A DNA stretch of 64,000 nt from Flexifilum sp963727545 (GTDB taxonomy: Bacteria; Chloroflexota; Anaerolineae; Aggregatilineales; Phototrophicaceae), in the NCBI GenBank assembly GCA_963727545.1, contig CAVSGS010000005.1, positions 558,001 through 622,000 of the forward strand, written 5' to 3'. A program made the position numbers and the translations under genes. The notes beneath the pieces were generated by a model, which searched no databases, was not told the origin of the DNA, and saw only the letters and a program-made list of their open reading frames with translations. Positions 25,939-35,954 of the stretch are shown here, in pieces. How positions within the stretch are numbered: position 1 is the first letter of the stretch; the number at the start of each line of letters is the position of its first letter.

Positions 25939-28386
25939 CTAAGTACTACTGGGGATCAGGCGGTAAACCGCACCCGGCACCGTGTCGAACTCAAGGACAC
26001 TGCCCGTTTCAGTCTGCTGAACCTTGTCCCCCTGCTCCGTCTGAACCGTGAATTTCCCTTCGACGCGCACCCGGCAGCGATTCCCGTTCAGGGACTTGAT
26101 CATCGCCCGCGCAAGCTGATTGTTTTCCCAGAACAGATCGACCTCGAAGCCGCCGCGCGCCCGCAGCCCGGTCACCGAACCGGTCGCCCAAACGTCGGGC
26201 AGCGCGGGCAGCAGATGCACGAATCCGGCGTGGCTTTGCAGCAGCATCTCGACCATGCCAGCAGCCGCGCCGAAATTGCCGTCGATCTGGAACGGCGGAT
26301 GCGCATCGAGCAGGCTCGCATAGACACCGCCGCCCTCACCGTAGGTCAAATTATCGGTTTGGACGAGCGTCAGCAGGTAGCGGATCAGCGCATAGGCGTG
26401 GTTGCCATCGCGCAGGCGTGCCCAGTGGTTGATCTTCCACGCCAGCGACCAACCGGTACTGCGATCGCCGCGCAGTTCCAGCGTCCGGCGGATCGCTTTG
26501 ATCAGTTCCGGCGCTTCGTCGAAGAGGATCTGCCGTCCCGGATGCAGCCCGAACAGATGCGACATGTGCCGGTGATGCACGTCGGCTTCGGTGAAATCTT
26601 GGAACCATTCCTGCAACTGCCCGCGCGCGCCGATCTGGAAGGGATAAATGCGGCTGCGCGCGGACTTAAGCCGCTCGGCGAAATCAGCATCGACGCCGAG
26701 CACGCTGCACGCATCGATGCAGGCGGTAAACAAATCCCACGCGATCGCATTATCCATCGTCGACGCCATGCTCACGGCGACCGGTTGCCCGCTCTCCGGG
26801 TCAAGGAATTCCAGTTCCGGCGAGGTGGACGGGATGGTCACGAGATGCCCCTTACCGTCATCGACCATGTAATCGAGCAGGAATTCCGCCGCGCCCTTCA
26901 TCAGCGGGTAAGCCTGATCGCGCAAGAAATCAACGTCTTCGCTGAACAGATAATGCTCCCAGAGATGCTGGCACGCCCACGCGCCGCCCATCTGCCAGTT
27001 CGCCCAGACCGGATTGCCGTGCAATTCGCCGGTCGGCACCGAATGCCGCCAGATGTCGCTGTTGTGGTGTGCCGTCCAGCCGCCCGCGCCGTAGAATATT
27101 TTCGCCGTTTGCCGTCCGGTCACGCTCAATTCGGCGATCATGTCGAGCAGCGGCAGATGACACTCGCCGAGGTTGGCGCTTTCCGCCATCCAGTAGTTCA
27201 TCTCGGCGTTGATGTTCATCGTATAGTTGGCGCTCCAAGGCGGGCGGATCAGGTCGTTCCAAATGCCTTGCAGATTGGCAGGCTGCGAGCCGGGGCGCGA
27301 ACTGCCGATCAGCAAATAACGCCCGTACTGGAACAGCAGCACCTCCAACTGCGGATCGTGGTGGGCGGCAGCCGCGCGCAAATACTCGTCGCGTGACAGC
27401 GACAGGTCGAGGCTGCCTTGAAGCAAGCGTTCGTCGGTCGGGAGCGCGGCATAGTCGCTGCTGCCGAGATCGAGCGTCACCCGCCGGAACAAACTTTGGT
27501 GATCGGCGACGTGGCGACTCAGCAGCGCGTCGTAGGACTGGCTCAATGCCGCTTGCAGATATTTCGAAGCGGGCACGGAAGCGTCTTTGCCCTCGCGCGC
27601 CGGCGATTTGTCGAACCCGGCGAAGCTCGTCCCGGCGGAGAGCAGCAGCAGCACCGCATCGGCACCGCTGACCGTCAGCCCGTCGCCATCGTCGCTGAGC
27701 GTTCCGCCGCTGGGCAGCACGCACACCTGTGCCTCGAAGCGCATCCCCTCGCCCTCGCGATAGGTGATCGGGTCTTCGACATTGAGGTAGCTCGGCTCGA
27801 CGTGCGCGGGAACGCTGCCTTTCAGGACAAGCGTATTTCCCGCATTGACGGTCGCCGTGTGCGGATGCAGTGAGTCCAGCTTGACGGCGAAATTCAGCTT
27901 GCCCGGTTGATCGCAGGTGACGCGCACCACGATCACCTGATCGGGGAAGCTGGAAAACACTTCGCGAGTGTAAGTCACGCCGTCGACGATGTAACGGGTG
28001 GTCGCGACGGCGCGGTCGAGATCGAGGTCACGGTAGTAAGCATCGGCGTCGGCATCCGTAAACGGGAAATCGAGCAGCAGGTCGCCGAGCGGTTGATAGG
28101 ACTCGGTGAAGCCACTCTGCAATTTCTGAGCCGCCACGTTCGCTTCAGCGTAGCGCTCCTCGAAGATCAGGCGGCGGACTTCCGGCAGCGCTTGCAGCGC
28201 TTGTGAATCGCTCCAATCGCGCGGCGCACCGGACCAGAGCGTGTCCTCGTTGATCTGCAAGCGCTCCTGCTGAATGCCGCCGAAAACCATCGCACCTAAC
28301 CGTCCATTGCCCACCGGCAGCGCAGTGATCCACTGTTGAGCGGGGGTTTTGTACCACAGCGTTAAATCAGTACGGGCTTGTGTCAT
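25939..28386 (-). CDS. GH95 alpha-L-fucosidase (815 aa)
   Basis: It is an inverting glycosidase that removes alpha-1,2-linked L-fucose (EC 3.2.1.63), for example from xyloglucan side chains or host glycans; some members act on L-galactose. The N-terminal beta-sandwich begins LWYKTPAQQWITALPVGNGR and contains QINEDTLWSGAPRDW. The barrel carries NYTMNINAEMNYWMAESANL with the catalytic asparagines, HHRHMSHLFGLHPGRQI, and IDGNFGAAAGMVEML with the family aspartate. No signal peptide is visible, so it probably acts in the cytoplasm. It lies eight bases after GH29 in a shared operon. Confidence 0.92.
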   Translation of the reverse strand: MTQARTDLTLWYKTPAQQWITALPVGNGRLGAMVFGGIQQERLQINEDTLWSGAPRDWSDSQALQALPEVRRLIFEERYAEANVAAQKLQSGFTESYQPLGDLLLDFPFTDADADAYYRDLDLDRAVATTRYIVDGVTYTREVFSSFPDQVIVVRVTCDQPGKLNFAVKLDSLHPHTATVNAGNTLVLKGSVPAHVEPSYLNVEDPITYREGEGMRFEAQVCVLPSGGTLSDDGDGLTVSGADAVLLLLSAGTSFAGFDKSPAREGKDASVPASKYLQAALSQSYDALLSRHVADHQSLFRRVTLDLGSSDYAALPTDERLLQGSLDLSLSRDEYLRAAAAHHDPQLEVLLFQYGRYLLIGSSRPGSQPANLQGIWNDLIRPPWSANYTMNINAEMNYWMAESANLGECHLPLLDMIAELSVTGRQTAKIFYGAGGWTAHHNSDIWRHSVPTGELHGNPVWANWQMGGAWACQHLWEHYLFSEDVDFLRDQAYPLMKGAAEFLLDYMVDDGKGHLVTIPSTSPELEFLDPESGQPVAVSMASTMDNAIAWDLFTACIDACSVLGVDADFAERLKSARSRIYPFQIGARGQLQEWFQDFTEADVHHRHMSHLFGLHPGRQILFDEAPELIKAIRRTLELRGDRSTGWSLAWKINHWARLRDGNHAYALIRYLLTLVQTDNLTYGEGGGVYASLLDAHPPFQIDGNFGAAAGMVEMLLQSHAGFVHLLPALPDVWATGSVTGLRARGGFEVDLFWENNQLARAMIKSLNGNRCRVRVEGKFTVQTEQGDKVQQTETGSVLEFDTVPGAVYRLIPSST

Positions 28387-28394
28387 GATAACTT

Positions 28395-29843
28395 TTACCT
28401 TATTTTCAGAGTAATTTTGAACGTATAGGCATGGTCACACGGTCGCTGTGCCGGCATCGTGATGTGGAGACCGTCGGCGTCCTGCGACCACGCGAGCATA
28501 TCCGGCAAACCGAGCATCGAGATCGTCTCAATCTGCTCAGCGGCGAGCGGCGAACCACTCCCCAGCGACTTGATCAGGGTGCTTTCGCCCTGCCAACCGA
28601 GCGTGATCGCGTAGAGCGCGCCGTCTTTGCTCGTGAAACGAACGTCCTGCGCGGTGAACGGCTTATCCGCGAACTCCTGCATGTGTCCTTCGCCGACGGT
28701 CGTGTCACCTTCCCCGAAGATTTTCCAATGGCGCGTGCCGTAGATCGCCTCGCCGTTGACGCGCAGCCAATCACCCAGCCCCAGCAGCCGCTCACTCGCT
28801 TCTGCCGGGATCGTGCCGTCGGATTTGGGACCAACGTTGAGCAGCAGATTGCCATTCTTGCTAACGATGTCCACGAGGTCATGCACCAGTGTCGTCACAC
28901 TCTTGAATTCATCATTTTCGACGAAACACCACGATTTGTAGCTGACCGAAGTATCAGTCTGCCAGTAATCCTCGCGGATGTCGTTGAGCTTGCCGCGCTC
29001 GATGTCGAGCAGCGCCGAACCGACTTCGAAGGCTTCCCCTTTGTACTGAAGCACCGGCTCGTCAATCCGGTTGTAGTAGTAAGCGGCGAATTTCTGTAGA
29101 TACGGCTCGAACACCGCTTGGTTGATCCAGCCGTCGAACCAGAAGACCTGAGGCTGGAACTTATCGACCAGTTCGCAGCAGCGATCCAGCCAGTCGTCGA
29201 GGAATTTCGCGTCCGCGCGCGGACGCCAATCGTTGCTGTGCCACTCCGGCGAAGAATGGGCGGCATCCGGCGAAGATTCGACGGCGGGACCGTAAAAATC
29301 GTCATACTGCGGGTCTTGCACATCCGATGGGAACTTGCGCCCACCATCCAAAAACCACCAGTGTTCAGCGCGGTGATTAGATACGCCAAATTTCAGCCCG
29401 TGCTGGTGGGTAGCGGCGGCGATTTCGGCGACGATGTCGCGCTTCGGTCCCATCTTCACGGAATTCCACTCGGAGAGCGCGGTGTCGTACATCGGGAAAC
29501 CGTCGTGATGCTCGGCAACCGGGACGACGTACTGCGCGCCTGCCCGCTTGAACAACTCGACCCATGCGTCCGCATCAAAGTTCTCCGCTTTGAACAGGGG
29601 GATGAAATCTTTGTAGCCAAACTGAGTTTGGTCGCCCCACGTTTCCCGATGATGCTGGAATTCGGGACTGCCCTGCCGGTACATATTGCGCGGATACCAT
29701 TCGTTGGCGAAGGCAGGCACGCAGTAAACACCCCAGTGGATGAAGATGCCCAGCTTCGCATCTTTGAACCACTGCGGCACAACATACTGAGCTAATGATT
29801 CTCGCGTTGGCTCGTACTGCTCTCGTTCATCTTGCTGCGGCAT
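28395..29843 (-). CDS. GH29 alpha-L-fucosidase (482 aa)
   Basis: It is a retaining alpha-L-fucosidase, EC 3.2.1.51/111. I place the start at 29843 (MPQQDEREQYEPTRE) because AAAGGGAAA precedes it; the frame is open to 29906. Motifs: WFKDAKLGIFIHWGVYCVPA, YVVPVAEHHDGFPMYDT, and the nucleophile D237 in QVFWFDGWIN, followed by GNLLLNVGPKSDGTI and LGDWLRVNGEAIYGTR. There is no signal peptide. It heads the GH29-GH95 operon, whose promoter region contains operator copy 3. Together the two fucosidases can cover 1,2- and 1,3/1,4/1,6-linked fucose. Confidence 0.92.
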   Translation of the reverse strand: MPQQDEREQYEPTRESLAQYVVPQWFKDAKLGIFIHWGVYCVPAFANEWYPRNMYRQGSPEFQHHRETWGDQTQFGYKDFIPLFKAENFDADAWVELFKRAGAQYVVPVAEHHDGFPMYDTALSEWNSVKMGPKRDIVAEIAAATHQHGLKFGVSNHRAEHWWFLDGGRKFPSDVQDPQYDDFYGPAVESSPDAAHSSPEWHSNDWRPRADAKFLDDWLDRCCELVDKFQPQVFWFDGWINQAVFEPYLQKFAAYYYNRIDEPVLQYKGEAFEVGSALLDIERGKLNDIREDYWQTDTSVSYKSWCFVENDEFKSVTTLVHDLVDIVSKNGNLLLNVGPKSDGTIPAEASERLLGLGDWLRVNGEAIYGTRHWKIFGEGDTTVGEGHMQEFADKPFTAQDVRFTSKDGALYAITLGWQGESTLIKSLGSGSPLAAEQIETISMLGLPDMLAWSQDADGLHITMPAQRPCDHAYTFKITLKIR

Positions 29844-30222
29844 AATTTCCCTTTCGTAAACGTAGTACGGATGACTGTTTTCGCCGGAGCATTCGACCGG
29901 CAGCATAGTTTGCTAAGGCGCAAGGGCAGCGACAGACGGATCACCGCTGAGACAGCCTGCGCCGCGACGATAAAATATGATGGATGGGAAAGCTGATTGG
30001 ATTTTTGGATCACGCCTCAACACACCGGCGTTTGGCTTCGCTGCCAGAGCTGCTGCGACTGATGATCGGTCCCACTCCAGCACGATCGGTAACATCCTTT
30101 AAGATCATCAAAAAATATATAAACTCGTAATCGTCTAGCCGTGATGGAAAAGCACCGTTTTATTATTCTTTTCGTCTGCGCCCGCGAACTCGACAGCTCC
30201 ACAAGCAGCCGAAACACCCCGA

Positions 30223-30258
30223 TATGGTAAGCATACCATACGGAATTTTACCGTGCAA
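30223..30258 (-). promoter_or_regulatory. Operator TATGGTAAGCATACCATA, copy 3, overlapping a promoter
   Basis: The near-palindrome at 30223-30240 overlaps a minus-strand -10 TATGCT (30230-30235). A -35 TTGCAC (30253-30258) lies 17 bases upstream, so this is a well-formed repressible promoter. It would make a leader of about 380 bases before GH29. The rest of the gap 29844-30363 shows no supported gene. Confidence 0.65.
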
Positions 30259-30363
30259 AGAGTCCAATAATGGAGCACAACGTTTGATTCCGGCTCCCTA
30301 GAGGTGGCTGGGCAGCCGCCCCTAGGCGCACGCGATTTCGCTTCAGACGACTGTCGCTCAGCT

Positions 30364-32781
30364 TTACCGCGCGAGATCGACCGTTATTGCCTGTCCGCTG
30401 TAGCTAACCTCACCTATCGGTGTGCTATTCTCGCCAACGATGATAGGATGGAACGTCTTCGTCGCGGGCATTCCGGGATAACTCCCCTGCCGCGCGCCAA
30501 TGGTCAGCTTGCGTTGTTGGTCGTCCCAGTCGAGCGCGATGGTCGCAAACATCCCCTGCTCATAGTTGTAGTTGTCGCCTTCATCCTCGTACAACGTGAA
30601 GTGACCGTCTTGACCCGGATACACACGCAGCTCGAGCGGCGCATTGACGACTTCACCGGCGTGTTGCAGATCCGGCGCGAGCGGCAGGATCGACCCCGCC
30701 CGGACGTAGAGGGGAATGGTATCCAGCGGTGCAGCCGCCATGATAGTTTGTCCGCCGGGGTAACGAACCTCGGTCGAGAAATCATACCAATCACTGCCCG
30801 CCGGGAGGTAAACCGAACGGGTCTTGGCAGCCCCCTCAACCGGCGTCGAGCCAGCCGTATAGTACATCGGCGTAGTGACGGGGTTGACGAGCAGCGCCGG
30901 ACCGAACATATACTGGTCGGCGACGTCGTAGGCGGCAGGATCATTTCGGAAGTCAAAGGGCAGCGCGCGGATGATCGTGTAGTCTTCGTGGGTGACCCGC
31001 CCCGCCAGCGAATAGATATACGGCATCATCCGGTAGCGCAGCCGCAAGAACTTTTCCAAAGTATCGTACATCGGTTCACCGGGATTGCCGAAGCGCCAGA
31101 GTTCGCGCGGCGTATCGGTGCCATGAGAACGAAACATCGGCAGGAAAACGCCGTACTGGAACCAGCGGACGTATAATTCGCGATAGCCCATGTCGTCCAC
31201 GCCGAGATCGTAATCCCCGCTCCAGAACCATAAGTCCGGATCGTTTTTGACAAAGAATGCGCCAATATCGACCGTCCAGTAGGGCATCCCGGTCGCGCAG
31301 AAGTTCAGCCCATCGGCGATCTGGCGGCGGAGCGTATCCCACGTCGCTGAAATATCGCCCGACCATGTGATGGTGCTGTAGCGCTGTTGTCCGGCATACG
31401 CGGAACGGGTCAGGTTGACGACGCGCTTGTCCGAAGTCACCTTGCGCTGCCCCTCGTAAACGCCCTGAGAATGCAGCAGGGAGTAGGCGTTAATGAACTG
31501 CGGATCGAGGTATTTTTTCGCCTCATCCGTATTGATGCGCATACGTTCTTCCGGCTCCGGCTTGAACGAGCCGCGCCAATCGCTTTCGAATGGTTCGGTA
31601 CAGTCGCACCACCAAGCATCGATGCCGTGTGTGAACAGCCCATCATTCGCTTGTTTCCAATACAGCGCGCGCGCCTTTTCCTGAAAAACGTCATAGTTTG
31701 CTTGATTACCAAGCAAACAGCCTTGATCGCGCATTTCGCGCCAGTTGTCACCGCCAGCGTTCATGATCGGCCAGATGGAGATCATCAAACGCGAATCAAG
31801 CTGATGCAGTTCGTCCATCATCGCCGTAGGATCGGGGTAGCGTTCGGGGTCGAGCGACTTCTGCCCCCATAATCCCGGCTGCCATGATCGCCAGTCTTGA
31901 ACGATGCAATCGATCGGCAGCCCGCGCTCCCGGTATCCCTGTACGATGCTGATCAGTTCCGCTTGCGAAGCGTAATGCTCTTTCGACTGGATATAGCCGA
32001 ACGCCCAGCGAGGCAGCATCGGCGCTTTGCCGGTTAGCTGCCGGATACTGTGGACGATTTGATCGAACTCTGGTCCGTAGATGAAATAGTAATCGATTTC
32101 ATCGTCAACGTCCGTCCACAGATAGGAGCCGAAGGCATCGTCGTGAAACGCCATCAACGAATAGCTGTCGCGCAGGATGCCGTAACCGCGCGTCGAAACC
32201 AGCACCGGGACAACCGCCTTCATGTTCTGCTGGTACAGATACTGGTGCTGCCCGCGCAGGTTCATCATGCCTTCTTCGTGCGAGCCGAGACCGTATAATG
32301 CTTCGTCCGGCTGCCATTCGAACTCCAGCTTGGTGTGGAAGGCTTGGCGGTCGACGACTTGCTTCACCGAGGCGGTGAAGGCGCGGACGCCGTCAACCGC
32401 ATCAACGACCTGAGCTTCGGCAGAATCGTCAAACAGGGATTTAACAACGTCCACCGGCATGAGGCTTTTGCCACCGCGATCCGGTTCTTTGGTCAAAAGC
32501 TGACCGGAGCCGTCCAAATAGGTGAGCGCGCCGGTCTGTTTGTTGACGCGAACCGACATTTTGCCGGTCGACAGCATGATCGTGTCGGCGGTTTCGCTGA
32601 TTTCAGCGTCAACCGGACGCGGATCGCTCACGATCATCAGGCTTGGTTTGGCGCTGAATTCCACCGTCGCCGCGAAGCGCACGCGAATAACAGTATCCGA
32701 ATAGGGGATCAGCCGGAGAAAGCCCCCGGCGACTTCAATTTCCACCACAGCGGCATGAGTAGAAGCTTGGGGCGAGTGCAA
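30364..32781 (-). CDS. GH31 alpha-xylosidase/alpha-glucosidase (805 aa)
   Basis: It hydrolyses non-reducing alpha-xylosyl or alpha-glucosyl residues with retention. It uses a TTG start behind CGGAG. The nucleophile is D393 in WWCDCTEPF and the probable acid/base D476 in TWSGDISATWDTLRRQI. Other family blocks are PMLPRWAFGYIQSKEHY, DIGAFFVKNDPD, MFRSHGTDTPRELWRFG and LRYRMMPYIYSLAG. The C-rich WWCDCTEP motif and the long length resemble bacterial GH31 enzymes acting on xylosyl or sulfoquinovosyl-like substrates; exact specificity cannot be read from sequence here. It is the last gene of the importer operon, with permeases just upstream. Confidence 0.88.
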   Translation of the reverse strand: MHSPQASTHAAVVEIEVAGGFLRLIPYSDTVIRVRFAATVEFSAKPSLMIVSDPRPVDAEISETADTIMLSTGKMSVRVNKQTGALTYLDGSGQLLTKEPDRGGKSLMPVDVVKSLFDDSAEAQVVDAVDGVRAFTASVKQVVDRQAFHTKLEFEWQPDEALYGLGSHEEGMMNLRGQHQYLYQQNMKAVVPVLVSTRGYGILRDSYSLMAFHDDAFGSYLWTDVDDEIDYYFIYGPEFDQIVHSIRQLTGKAPMLPRWAFGYIQSKEHYASQAELISIVQGYRERGLPIDCIVQDWRSWQPGLWGQKSLDPERYPDPTAMMDELHQLDSRLMISIWPIMNAGGDNWREMRDQGCLLGNQANYDVFQEKARALYWKQANDGLFTHGIDAWWCDCTEPFESDWRGSFKPEPEERMRINTDEAKKYLDPQFINAYSLLHSQGVYEGQRKVTSDKRVVNLTRSAYAGQQRYSTITWSGDISATWDTLRRQIADGLNFCATGMPYWTVDIGAFFVKNDPDLWFWSGDYDLGVDDMGYRELYVRWFQYGVFLPMFRSHGTDTPRELWRFGNPGEPMYDTLEKFLRLRYRMMPYIYSLAGRVTHEDYTIIRALPFDFRNDPAAYDVADQYMFGPALLVNPVTTPMYYTAGSTPVEGAAKTRSVYLPAGSDWYDFSTEVRYPGGQTIMAAAPLDTIPLYVRAGSILPLAPDLQHAGEVVNAPLELRVYPGQDGHFTLYEDEGDNYNYEQGMFATIALDWDDQQRKLTIGARQGSYPGMPATKTFHPIIVGENSTPIGEVSYSGQAITVDLAR

Positions 32782-32853
32782 GTGTGAACTCCGTTCTTAA
32801 AGGAAACCATCCAACTAACGCGTGTTATCCCGTCGTGCTCGGCAGCGAAGAAT

Positions 32854-33678
32854 TTAGCCTTTGACCGCGCCACTGGTCATGCCGGAGAGGATGAAGCGCT
32901 GCCCGAACAAGTAGATCAGCAGCACTGGCAGCACTGTCAGCACAATGTCCGCCGAGACGAGATTCCAGTCCTGTTGGAACTGCCCGAAGAAGTTATAGAT
33001 CGCCAGTGTCATGGGCCAGAAAGTGCTGTTGTTCAAATAGTATAGCGGGAGCAGAAAATCATTCCAGACCCCGACGAAACTCAGCACGCCCGCCGTCACG
33101 ACGACCGGCGTCATCAACGGCAGGATGACTGAGAAGAACAGCCGTAAGGGGCTACAGCCATCGATAATCGCCGCTTCGTCCAGTTCGCGCGGGATCGCAT
33201 CGACAAAGCCGTAGATCAGGAAGACGTTGAACGGAATCTGTGTCGCCGCGTAGAGAACAATCATGCCGATCCGCGTGTTGATCAAGTGGGTCATCTGCAT
33301 GACTTTGGTCAACGTGAAGAAATTCAGCGGCATGGCGATGCCCATGACGATGAAAAAGTAGATAAATCGATTGAGCGGGGTGCGGTTGCGCGCCAGCGTG
33401 TAAGCCGCCATCGCCGCGAACAGCGTGCCGATCACGGTCGAGCCGGTGGCATAGATCAGGCTGTTGACGAAAGTTTGGGCTAACTTCCCCCGCTCGACGA
33501 CGGTGGCGAAATTGTCGAAATGGATCACCTCAGGCAGCGCTGCGCTCATCGTCCGCGCGCCGGCGGAGTCCTTGAGCGAATTGGTGAGCACCACGTACAC
33601 CGGGATCAGTACCAAGAGGCAGGCGATAACCGCGATCATATTATTACCGGTGCGTTGGAAGAGCTTATTTTGCAGCAT
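32854..33678 (-). CDS. Carbohydrate ABC importer permease, MalG/CUT1 type (274 aa)
   Basis: This is an inner-membrane channel subunit with six helices. The coupling loop is IPRELDEAAIIDGCSPLRLF, and the C-terminus ends QRFILSGMTSGAVKG, the family signature end. It follows the MalF-type gene by two bases and precedes GH31 by 72 bases, so the operon order is SBP, MalF, MalG, GH31. Confidence 0.9.
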   Translation of the reverse strand: MLQNKLFQRTGNNMIAVIACLLVLIPVYVVLTNSLKDSAGARTMSAALPEVIHFDNFATVVERGKLAQTFVNSLIYATGSTVIGTLFAAMAAYTLARNRTPLNRFIYFFIVMGIAMPLNFFTLTKVMQMTHLINTRIGMIVLYAATQIPFNVFLIYGFVDAIPRELDEAAIIDGCSPLRLFFSVILPLMTPVVVTAGVLSFVGVWNDFLLPLYYLNNSTFWPMTLAIYNFFGQFQQDWNLVSADIVLTVLPVLLIYLFGQRFILSGMTSGAVKG

Positions 33679-33680
33679 GA

Positions 33681-34556
33681 TTACGCCTCAATCGGATCGT
33701 TCGTGAGTCGGCGGACGATGAAGAAGGAGGCAACCGTCATGACGACGAATAACACGCTCGAAAGCGCCGTCCCCACCCCATAACGCCCCTTGGAGAATTC
33801 ATCAAAGACAGCGGTAAAGACGACGTCGGTCGCGTAGCCCGGACCACCTCCGGTCAAAACGTAAACAATGTCGAAGACGCGCAAGCCGTACAACAAGTTC
33901 AGGACAGTGACGACGGTGAGCGCCGGAACGAGCAGCGGCAGCGTGATAAAGCGTAAAACGGCAACTGGGCTAGCGCCGTCAATCTGCGCCGCCTCGTAAT
34001 ATTCGTTGGGAATCGTCTGAAGTCCGGCGAGCAGGATGACCATGATGTAGCCGACGCCTTTCCACGTATCGACGCCGATCACGGATCCCAGCGCGATATT
34101 CGGATCGACGAGCCACGGTTTCGCCAGCGCATCCAACCCGACTGACCGGAAGAAGCCATTCAAGATGCCGGTTCGCGGGTTCAGAATCGATCGAAAGACC
34201 AACCCGACGACGATGGTCGGCAGCACCACGGGCAAATAGATGATCACCCGATACAAATTGGTCAGGCGGCGGACACCGTAGTTCAGCAGCAAAGCGAGCG
34301 CCAAGCCAAAAATAGTTTTGAGAATAATCGTGTTGACGGAGAATACGAGCGTGTTTCTGATGTAACCAAGGTAATTGGCATTACTGGAAAAGATGATCTT
34401 GAAGTTGTCCAGCCCGACAAAATTGACTTCGGTCGAGTAACTACTCCAATCGGTAAACGAATAAGCGATGCCCATAAACCCCGGCAAGACAAGAAAAACG
34501 ATGTAGAGGGCAAGCGCTCCAAAAGTGAAGTAGAGAGGATACGTTTTATTTTTCAT
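33681..34556 (-). CDS. Carbohydrate ABC importer permease, MalF/CUT1 type (291 aa)
   Basis: This is the partner channel subunit. The first helix YPLYFTFGALALYIVFLVLP is close to the N-terminus and is followed by MGIAYSFTDWSSY. The coupling loop is IPNEYYEAAQIDGASPVAVL. It is separated from the upstream SBP gene by about 100 bases containing a 13-bp hairpin. No ATPase gene accompanies it. Confidence 0.9.
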   Translation of the reverse strand: MKNKTYPLYFTFGALALYIVFLVLPGFMGIAYSFTDWSSYSTEVNFVGLDNFKIIFSSNANYLGYIRNTLVFSVNTIILKTIFGLALALLLNYGVRRLTNLYRVIIYLPVVLPTIVVGLVFRSILNPRTGILNGFFRSVGLDALAKPWLVDPNIALGSVIGVDTWKGVGYIMVILLAGLQTIPNEYYEAAQIDGASPVAVLRFITLPLLVPALTVVTVLNLLYGLRVFDIVYVLTGGGPGYATDVVFTAVFDEFSKGRYGVGTALSSVLFVVMTVASFFIVRRLTNDPIEA

Positions 34557-34592
34557 CCCAAGTTCCGGCTGCTGTTTCCGATCCGCGTGGGC

Positions 34593-34626
34593 GACAGCCC
34601 AAACTGGTGGCGCAGTTTGGGCTGTC
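34593..34626 (-). terminator. Intra-operon hairpin between SBP and permease
   Basis: GACAGCCCAAACT and AGTTTGGGCTGTC form a perfect 13-bp stem with an eight-base loop in the gap between the SBP stop and the MalF start. No clear U-tract. It has the same position as the hairpin in the sucrose operon. Confidence 0.6.
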
Positions 34627-34658
34627 TTGCCAAAGGAGCTAGCGGGTGTTGTCAGTAA

Positions 34659-35954
34659 TTAATTGCCCCAAGCCGGATCGTGCGCGGCTTCTGCCAGTTG
34701 AGCGCGCCGCTCATCAATCTTGGTCAGAACGTCCTGCGGCTGGATGGCGTTAGTGAACATTGCCGTCAAGTCTTGACCGATGTCCATCCACTGCGGATTA
34801 ACGTAGTTCACGGCTGTCTGATAGACCGTGCCGCGTTTTTCCGGCGGGAACGAGTCCAGGAAAGCTTGCTGGCTAGGCAGCAGGTTGAATTTCAGCCCGT
34901 CGTCGTTGAACGGCAGCGTCCGGGTTGCCGGGTCGTTGTCGATCAGGTATTGCAGGCTTTCCGGAGTGGTCAAGAAATCGAAGTACTGCTTCGCCGCGTC
35001 GATGTGCTCCGAACCGGAGTAAATGAACTTGGTCGGACCGGCAGGGTTGATGTTCAAATTCTGGTTGTCCGCCAGCGGCATGACGAAGAAGCCGAAGGTA
35101 TCCGGGTCGACGTCGGGATAATCATTCACGATGGTCTGCGGACCGGTGAGGTTGGTCAAGCCCATCGCGTATTGCCCGGTGCCGAGCGCTTCGGTCGTGA
35201 ATTCGGTGGTATCTGCCAGCGCGTTGTCGCCGAAGCAGCCCATGTCGTACAGTTCTTTCAACTGCTCCACAACCGTGAGCATCGTCGCGTTGTCGGCAAA
35301 GGTGGCTTCGTTCGCATTGAGCATCGCCGCCAAACCGGGGGTGACTTCCTCGTAGCGCGGTCCCAGTTCCGGGAACCACAACACGTGATGCCAACCGGAG
35401 GCAATCGGCTCGAAGATCGGGAGGATGTCCGTACCCAGCAGCGTCTCGCAATCCGCCTTGAATTCGTCATAGTTGGTCGGAACGGTTAGGTTATATTGCG
35501 CGAAGATGTCCTTGTTGTAGTTGATGACCCACGTCGTGCCGGTCACGTCCCACAGGGTCAGCCCATAAACCTTGTCGTTGACGGTCGCTTGCGCAGTGAC
35601 CAGTGGATCCATCCGGGCAACCCACGCCTGATCGGTCAAATCGACGGCGTTGGCTTCGACGTTGTAATTGACGATCAAGTCGGTGACGCCACTCTGCCCG
35701 CCGAAAATGTCGGTCCCTTCGCCCGTGTTCAGGCGAGTTTGCAGCACCGTGAAATATTGATCGGACGGGACGATCTGATAGTCGATGTGAATGCCCGTCT
35801 CGGCTTCGAACTGGGCGCCCAGCGCCATCTCGGCATCCGAGACCCAGCCTTGACTCGCCATGTAAGTCAGCGTCACGTTATCTTGCGCCTGCAAACTTCC
35901 GACTGCGAGCAGCGTGAGCAGCCCCAAAACGACGATGAAGGTAAGCTTTTTCAT
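34659..35954 (-). CDS. Extracellular sugar-binding protein, SBP family 1 (431 aa)
   Basis: This is the solute receptor of the third CUT1 importer. The signal peptide is KKLTFIVVLGLLTLLAVGS with cleavage after LQA. Family motifs include LQTRLNTGEGTDIFGGQSGV near residue 70, WVINYNKDIFAQYNLTVPTN near 150, and AAKQYFDFLTTPESLQYLID. It lies downstream of a LacI regulator on the same strand. The neighbouring GH31 suggests an alpha-xyloside or alpha-glucoside substrate, an inference from context. Confidence 0.88.
   Translation of the reverse strand: MKKLTFIVVLGLLTLLAVGSLQAQDNVTLTYMASQGWVSDAEMALGAQFEAETGIHIDYQIVPSDQYFTVLQTRLNTGEGTDIFGGQSGVTDLIVNYNVEANAVDLTDQAWVARMDPLVTAQATVNDKVYGLTLWDVTGTTWVINYNKDIFAQYNLTVPTNYDEFKADCETLLGTDILPIFEPIASGWHHVLWFPELGPRYEEVTPGLAAMLNANEATFADNATMLTVVEQLKELYDMGCFGDNALADTTEFTTEALGTGQYAMGLTNLTGPQTIVNDYPDVDPDTFGFFVMPLADNQNLNINPAGPTKFIYSGSEHIDAAKQYFDFLTTPESLQYLIDNDPATRTLPFNDDGLKFNLLPSQQAFLDSFPPEKRGTVYQTAVNYVNPQWMDIGQDLTAMFTNAIQPQDVLTKIDERRAQLAEAAHDPAWGN

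Noticed and set aside
25897..27396. Open plus-strand frame of 499 codons opposite GH95
   Set aside because: The minus-strand frame is an unmistakable GH95 enzyme; the plus frame has the composition of an antisense shadow.
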